From: Amylostereum areolatum
Lineage: Eukaryota; Basidiomycota; Agaricomycetes; Russulales; Stereaceae
Length of the DNA stretch: 64,000 bases
Direction of reading: 5' to 3'
Assembly (NCBI GenBank): GCA_012932865.1
Contig: SAXG01000013.1
Location: 434,001-498,000 of the forward strand
The position numbers were made by a program, and so were the translations under genes. Below are positions 57,475-64,000 of the stretch, piece by piece; positions within the stretch are counted from its first letter, which is position 1; each line of letters begins with the position of its first letter. Under the pieces are notes generated by a model. The model worked only from the letters and a program-made list of their open reading frames with translations, was not told the DNA's origin and ran no database searches.

Positions 57475-59393
57475 TTATATACCCTCTACTTTGTAGTCTG
57501 CGTGCGAATTGTACTCCTGCGAAAGGTCGTCGTCCTTCGCCGACTTTTGATCCAGAACATGCCTCGACGTGTACGCCCCGTGCTCCTCTTGTACGCGGTG
57601 GACTGAGACCTCCAGCGGGACCAAGGAGATTCCAGAGTTTTCGATGTCCTTGACTGGGCGACGTCGCGGGAGCGTGCTGTCGTAAGTGGTGGAGTGCACA
57701 GCGCTGGACCTGCAGACAGACAGCGGATCATGGAGGGAACGACGGACATCATGACGGGTGCTTACTCGGGATTGACAAAGTTCACCAGGCCGCGGTACAT
57801 GCGCGTTGAACCAATCAACCTACGAGAAGTTAGAACCGCAGAAACAGAACGACGGAAGTATAAACGCACAATATGATCGCTAGAAATGGGGTCGGACAGG
57901 TCAGTAGCTACGTCTTCGGCGCACGCAGTACAAGGACGTACTCTGGGGAGTCAAGAACATCTATTCACACGAGCAAGATATCAGTCAGTATTCGAAAAGA
58001 TGAGATGAAGACGCACGATGTTCATCGGCGCTGGGAAGAGTAAAGGGTCAAAAGGTCAGCCGTCTACTGAGATATCGTGATACACTCGTGCTCACGGTTG
58101 AGGTTCAGTGCAATGAACACCTGCAAGCCTAAAATCAGCGGATAATCGATCTATATGCATGTAGGACAGACCACACTGGGGACTTCGGCCGCGGTGGCGA
58201 GCACGAGCCAGATGAGACCCTAACCAGAACGTCAACCGAAGACCCCTCATGAGCGGCTATAGAAAACATACTTGTGTCCACAGTATCTGCCACAGACCAA
58301 ACTTACGAGCCTCGCGGCGACGCAAAAGGCCGACGAGCATGATTAGGAGCAAGCCAACGTCGACCACCAGTCCGCCCGTCGTGTTGGGTAAGTTGTCCTC
58401 GGATTTCAGGACAAGACATGCATTGCTGGTGGGATCCCATTGGCCTCTTGTCTGATGAGACGTATGAGTCACGGGTTCTTTGCCAAGGCGAGGAGACGTA
58501 CCGCTATCAGACCTGAGAATGGTGAATCGACCGTGAGTGAGAGTCGGACGCGCAGTGTATAAGTGAACATTCACCATGAAGGAAGGTACCAGCAAAGCCG
58601 AGCATCATTGCCCCGACGAGGATCATAATGGGGACGGAACGATTCCATATCGCGATGCTGAAGACAAAGGTAAGCCTCCGCACATGTACGACATCGTAGA
58701 TACGTACACCCGAATGCCGATGAGCGCTGACGAGAACCAGAGTGTTGCATACGAGAAAAACTACCGAAGAAGCGCGGGGTCAATGTCGTCCCGAAGGATA
58801 AGCATATCCAGCACTCACGTAAACATTAATGAGCCACGCCTGTCAAGGGATTGTCAACATTCCATGTTGCGGATAAGTACACCACGACGTCTCACCCTGC
58901 AGTTGATCTGGTGCCCAATATCAAAGCCCGCAATAATACTGGCGACACAGCCAACTCCAAAACACCTGCATGCAATGTACACCTGGATGACCAAAGGTAA
59001 ACGCGCGCACGAATAATCTGGAAGGCAAACGACGCACCCAAGGCGTCCAAGAAAGCTTGCGCTGCTTCCTGATCAACTTGTAATCAAATCCGAGGTTGGA
59101 TGCGAATTCCCAGCTAGATAGACAGATTCTCCTGCGTCAGAAAGGCAGAGAAGCGTCTAATGAACGTACAAGTAGACTCCGGCAAGTGAATGTTGAAGGA
59201 GGACAAAAACAGCTAGGACGTAAGCGTCAGTGTGCGATGTCGTGGGGCCGGAGGTCAAAACGTACTGTACTGGGAGGCTATAACATTCGGGTCTGTCCAG
59301 TTCACCATTGCGACAAGACGGCGTGATAAGGGGGGAGGGCGGTTGCACGCAGAGAGGCGCTGGGCGCCCCAGGATTATATACTGGGCGGGCAA
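57475..59393 (-). CDS. DUF6533-type multispanning membrane protein
   Basis: Minus-strand multi-exon gene of a large basidiomycete membrane family of unknown function. After a possible start near 59393 come LAVFVLLQHSLAGVYLYV and the signature exon WEFASNLGFDYKLIRKQRKL followed by SWTPW. Then follow ACRCFGVGCVASIIAGFDIG, HQINC, NTLVLVSAHRHSGVRIYDVV, AIWNRSVPIMILVGAMMLGF and, near the end, TRMYRGLVNFVNPE. The hydrophilic tail (HTTYDSTLPRRRPVKDIENS, VPLEVSVHRVQEEHG) ends at 57475. The WEF-x-FDY-RK loop after the first helix and the RMYR motif after the last helix are the family marks. The N-terminus and some exon joins remain uncertain. Confidence 0.6.
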
Positions 59394-59948
59394 TTAGAAG
59401 TGCGATCACAGCAAACTGAGAAAGGTGAGAGGCACACACAGTCTGGAGAAGTCCACGGCCGACCGGCGGTTCGGACGGTTGGAGTGCGCATTATTTTTGG
59501 GTAAAAAGATGCTGCACCATGCAAGCACCGCCGGGCGAGGTCAGGCGAGATCGACGAGGCCGACGGTCATACGACGGGCCTGTCACCACGACGCCCATGA
59601 GCTTGATTCCAGTGGAAGGCGCCAGTTCCACAAGTTTCATGCTGGTTGCATGATGGATCGAAAAACCCGAAATCGTCCGCTATTTGTTGGCAAGCCGCAC
59701 TGAGTATCACTGCTGTGTATAGAGTCAATTGATTGTGACCAATGCATCCCCCGTTGAGACCGTAAGGATCGCCGCAAAGAGGAAGGGTGGTACGTCTATG
59801 ACGGTCTTCCTGGTGTTGGTCCTTGGACTACTAATACATCCGACTCGCAGTCGTGCTTCTTCGGGACCGGCATGAGCCGCGCTGCCGCATCCGGCTCAGG
59901 CCCAGGGCGCGGCACATCGTGACCGGGTTCCGGACCCAGTAGCCTCAT
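59394..59948. other. Region without recognised gene
   Basis: Between the membrane-protein gene and the tandem duplication. Only short frames; nothing recognised. Confidence 0.5.
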
Positions 59949-61416
59949 CCTTTAATACAAAGAGAGACGCGGTGGAGCGCTGCGTCACGTCACGACACAA
60001 ACCGCGAGACAAGTGAGCTTTCTGATTGGTTGTGGGACAACAGCCACGTCATCGTAACGCGACACGTGACAGGTCGCGTTGACAAATGCACGTGGCTGCT
60101 TGCGTCATCCTAGGCTTGCGCGTCGGCCGGGTCGCCGCGTCGCTCTTCGTCTTGACCTCCACCACGTACTTGGCCACCGTCATACCTTCCCACTCTCTAT
60201 GGCACCTCTACGCACCGCCGTTAGCGTCAAAGTAGCCTCCATGGCACAGCCCTACTTATACCTTTTACTTTGTATATCAGAAAACAAATTCAAATCAATT
60301 TTCCTCCAAAGCAATGTTTGTGCAGCAACACGGACGTGTTTTGTCGCTTCGGTCACGATGACCGCGTCGCTCCCACCCCCCCTGATTGGATTTATTTATA
60401 TATCTAGAGATTTTTCGGGAAATTTCCTCGGTGCTCGGATGAGGCGTGGTGGTCCCGAGCTCGAGTGATGTACGACACGACACGACCCGACACGACACAG
60501 TACAGCACACCCTGTCATCTGCATCCAGTGCATCTCGGTGCATTCATCTGGATCATGTGCGCATTTTCTTTCTCTCTTGCGAGACGAACTGACATGTACT
60601 ATTTGTGCAGAAGAATCTATGCGAGTTGGGGGTGACATTGGCTGGCCATTGGGATGGTGCACCGAGCAGGAACGCAGGTCCACTGATTCCGTCCAAGATG
60701 CAGCCCCCAGAAACAGTGCCCATTCAACCTCCTCGCAAGCGAACGAGAACACGGCCGTCCAGGTATGACTGACCTTAACAAACTGATCAATGTCCTTGCT
60801 TACTATATTGTTGTCTACAGCTTTCCTCGGCTGACGCCATTGGCCACCGCCGGTCTTGAGTGCGAGCACAACGACATCCTCAGGATCCTGAAGGTCCGCA
60901 ACAGCATTGTATTGTGTCGTCCACGTCCGAATCAACGACAGGCGACACGATAATGCAAGAACCCAACCAACCAGCAAGCCTCGAACGGAGCTTTCATAGA
61001 TGGTACGTGCATACAGTATCAATCAATGTGATAGTAAAGGCTTTACTGATCCTTTTGTTATCCATATCACAGGTGATATGTCCTCATCGACATTGCATAT
61101 TCGCAGGCCTACTCGGCCCTCAGCGACTTGCTTCCTACGCCCCCAAGGACTCCAGCTCTGAACCCTCAAGGAACAGAACAACCCACTCTGCTATCGAAAT
61201 GGCAGATTGCCAAGAGAGCCCGACACGAGCGAGAGCATTTGGGACCGTCACAAACCCCTCTAGGCATCCCGGCTACAGTTTTCCTACTATCGGACTGCGA
61301 GTTGAATCTTCTACACTTCATGCTTAGTACTTAGTTATGCTTATTTGTTGCTTATTTGAATACAATCACCACAGCCTTGCTACTTGAATGAGTGCAATGC
61401 ATGGGTCTATGCTAGT
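59949..61416 (+). repeat. Tandem duplication, copy 1 (1,468 bp)
   Basis: Begins CCTTTAATACAAAGAGAG and is followed directly by a second copy at an offset of exactly 1,468 bp. The unit holds an apparent promoter (inverted CCAAT at ~60025, two CACGTG sites at 60064 and 60089), a CGACA-type microsatellite (about 60473-60500) and possible small exons. Plus-strand frames include SKMQPPETVPIQPPRKRTRT near 60690-60760 and LLPTPPRTPALNPQG near 61125. An intron-like GTATGA...CTACAG lies at about 60762-60820. A 208-codon frame on the opposite strand (60396-61022) overlaps these. I could not settle on one gene model. Confidence 0.9.
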
Positions 61417-62884
61417 CCTTTAATACAAAGAGAGACGCGGTGGAGCGCTGCGTCACGTCACGACACAAACCGCGAGACAAGTGAGCTTTCTGATTGGTTG
61501 TGGGACAACAGCCACGTCATCGTAACGCGACACGTGACAGGTCGCGTTGACAAATGCACGTGGCTGCTTGCGTCATCCTAGGCTTGCGCGTCGGCCGGGT
61601 CGCCGCGTCGCTCTTCGTCTTGACCTCCACCACGTACTTGGCCACCGTCATACCTTCCCACTCTCTATGGCACCTCTACGCACCGCCGTTAGCGTCAAAG
61701 TAGCCTCCATGGCACAGCCCTACTTATACCTTTTACTTTGTATATCAGAAAACAAATTCAAATCAATTTTCCTCCAAAGCAATGTTTGTGCAGCAACACG
61801 GACGTGTTTTGTCGCTTCGGTCACGATGACCGCGTCGCTCCCACCCCCCCTGATTGGATTTATTTATATATCTAGAGATTTTTCGGGAAATTTCCTCGGT
61901 GCTCGGATGAGGCGTGGTGGTCCCGAGCTCGAGTGATGTACGACACGACACGACCCGACACGACACAGTACAGCACACCCTGTCATCTGCATCCAGTGCA
62001 TCTCGGTGCATTCATCTGGATCATGTGCGCATTTTCTTTCTCTCTTGCGAGACGAACTGACATGTACTATTTGTGCAGAAGAATCTATGCGAGTTGGGGG
62101 TGACATTGGCTGGCCATTGGGATGGTGCACCGAGCAGGAACGCAGGTCCACTGATTCCGTCCAAGATGCAGCCCCCAGAAACAGTGCCCATTCAACCTCC
62201 TCGCAAGCGAACGAGAACACGGCCGTCCAGGTATGACTGACCTTAACAAACTGATCAATGTCCTTGCTTACTATATTGTTGTCTACAGCTTTCCTCGGCT
62301 GACGCCATTGGCCACCGCCGGTCTTGAGTGCGAGCACAACGACATCCTCAGGATCCTGAAGGTCCGCAACAGCATTGTATTGTGTCGTCCACGTCCGAAT
62401 CAACGACAGGCGACACGATAATGCAAGAACCCAACCAACCAGCAAGCCTCGAACGGAGCTTTCATAGATGGTACGTGCATACAGTATCAATCAATGTGAT
62501 AGTAAAGGCTTTACTGATCCTTTTGTTATCCATATCACAGGTGATATGTCCTCATCGACATTGCATATTCGCAGGCCTACTCGGCCCTCAGCGACTTGCT
62601 TCCTACGCCCCCAAGGACTCCAGCTCTGAACCCTCAAGGAACAGAACAACCCACTCTGCTATCGAAATGGCAGATTGCCAAGAGAGCCCGACACGAGCGA
62701 GAGCATTTGGGACCGTCACAAACCCCTCTAGGCATCCCGGCTACAGTTTTCCTACTATCGGACTGCGAGTTGAATCTTCTACACTTCATGCTTAGTACTT
62801 AGTTATGCTTATTTGTTGCTTATTTGAATACAATCACCACAGCCTTGCTACTTGAATGAGTGCAATGCATGGGTCTATGCTAGT
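61417..62884 (+). repeat. Tandem duplication, copy 2 (1,468 bp)
   Basis: Copy of 59949-61416. Every stretch I compared was identical, including all long frames on both strands. The unit ends GGTCTATGCTAGT, after which unique sequence begins (CTTTACAGATTC). Confidence 0.9.
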
Positions 62885-63063
62885 CTTTACAGATTCTTAC
62901 CAAGTCGACCCAACACCCCTTAAAGATGTATACACGCCCACTCTTCTCCGAATCTTCCGAACCCCCCACGACACCCGCTCAAGCTCAAGTCGAGTGAGCT
63001 TCATTATATAACCTTATAAGCACTGCACACGGCGTCGAGCATTGTCTCTCATCCCCCTGAACC

Positions 63064-64000
63064 ATGGACTTTGTACCCCCCGAGCCATCGTCCTCTATCC
63101 CTGGCTCCTTGCCTCTAACCGGCGTCCCAGTCGCCCCCCCTCCTTGGACACTCCGCACGAAACAGTGGTACTTCGTATTCAACACAGAACGTCCTTCTTC
63201 CCCCGACGACCCTCGTTTCACCCCAGAGGGCTTGCCCACAGGATTCTTTACTCCCCTTGAGAAGATCCACCCATCCGCTCTTTCCCCCGTCGACGACAAG
63301 TCCCAATTTATAGGTGGCCCAGGCCTCATCGCCGTCGTGCGATACACAGAAGGCCCCGTGGGTCCTTACGACGAGCTCATCTTCTCCCCGGGCAAGTTCA
63401 AAAACCCCGTCACGGAGGAGGTCTCTTGGCGTCTCACCACCCTCTACGTGAGCACGCCCGCTAGCGTCTGGAACGGTCGGCGCAACTGGAGTACGTGCCT
63501 AATCCAGTTAAACGCGTCTGCTGTCGCTAACCTGCCCTCGCACTCAGACATTGCGAAGCATCTTGCGCGTTTCGAGTTCGAGACCGTCGGCTCCAAAGGA
63601 ACAATCGTTCGTGTGTTCCACCCAGAAGCCTGCCCCGCGCCTCTCTCCTCGGACAAGCCATTTTTCAGTGCCTTCCTCACCGATTCGCGCCTTCCCGCCC
63701 CTACCCGTTCACCCGGCGCTCGTCCGTCCCTTCGTCCGCTTCATCCAACCTCCCCTCCTTCGCGGAAAATACCCCGAGTCGGAGCCCTCCCCCGTCATCG
63801 GTACCGACGATTCCGAGAATGGCAGAGAGAACCCGTGGCTCGACTTCAGCCCCGATTACAGAGGTCACTGGGGACTGGCATACGCTGAAAAGCTGCCGGA
63901 AGACAAGGGCGGTTTGGGCTCTTACGGTGATGGGGTGGGCGCGCCCGATGTCCAGCTGTGGTCGCTGGGGGCGGTATTCGAGGGGGAACTTATCTTCCCG
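63064..64000 (+). CDS. Acetoacetate-decarboxylase-like protein (partial)
   Basis: Starts at 63064 with MDFVPPEPSSSIPG; a short TATA-like ATTATATAACC lies about 60 bp upstream. Exon 1 (63064-63490) reads PPPWTLRTKQWYFVFNTE, GGPGLIAVVRYTEGPVGPYD, ELIFSPGKF, LYVSTPASVWNGRRNW. After a 57 bp intron, exon 2 (63548 on) gives NIAKHLARFEFETV. The VRY-S-PVGPYDEL and YVS-SV-NGRRNW-IPKHLA pattern fits fungal acetoacetate decarboxylase-fold hypothetical proteins. Near 63690-63715 the reading shifts by one base, and VHPALVRPFVRFIQPPLL continues in another frame to the window edge (LDFSPDYRGHWGLAYAE). This is either a frameshift or a sequence error. The 3' end is outside the window. Confidence 0.6.

Noticed and set aside
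60396..62490. 208-codon minus-strand frames in both tandem copies
   Set aside because: No family resemblance; they lie antisense to sequence with intron-like and promoter-like signals. Their repetition only reflects the duplication.

Overview
The window looks like an accessory stretch of a basidiomycete genome, most likely an Agaricomycete (mushroom-forming fungus). Genes are split by many 50-75 bp GT-AG introns, spacing is tight, and several families are typical of Agaricomycetes: a KDZ transposase with CxC-type cysteine clusters, a TET/JBP dioxygenase, DUF7918-type proteins and a DUF6533-type membrane protein. No bacterial features were seen. All exon joins were read by eye from splice sites and reading-frame continuity.

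Layout. 1-7074 is a decayed Ty3/gypsy chromovirus on the minus strand, abutting a possible solo LTR (7075-7532). 8592-11626 holds a cystathionine beta-synthase-like gene and a medium-chain reductase. 12051-22447 is the most striking region. It is a ~10.4 kb unit bounded by similar inverted ends and by subterminal arrays of a CGCCATGGCG palindrome. Inside lie a KDZ transposase, a convergent TET/JBP 5-methylcytosine dioxygenase, a bHLH transcription factor and an 848-residue zinc-cluster protein. The two outermost genes are transcribed inward from TATA boxes just inside the terminal arrays. I read this as one composite DNA transposon that carries its own DNA-modification enzyme.

22840-25032 holds two decayed enzyme genes (GH105-like and S9 peptidase-like). 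From 25242 the window mixes conserved host genes with an expanded family. The host genes are VPS5-like sorting nexin, FAD monooxygenase, a second CBS-like gene, EMC5, an MFS transporter, an RPP40-like subunit and two XPA-fold proteins. The family is six DUF7918 or DUF7918-like paralogs (four on plus, two on minus), each ending in a [VC]IDLT-acidic peptide that resembles a SUMO-interacting motif. 59949-62884 is a direct tandem duplication of a 1,468 bp unit, and the right edge cuts an acetoacetate-decarboxylase-like gene.

How the parts may work together. In the composite element the transposase would act on the terminal arrays, the TET enzyme could keep the element unmethylated, and the bHLH and zinc-cluster proteins could bind DNA. 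The DUF7918 cluster may encode SUMO-binding nuclear proteins. Both readings are inferences from sequence.
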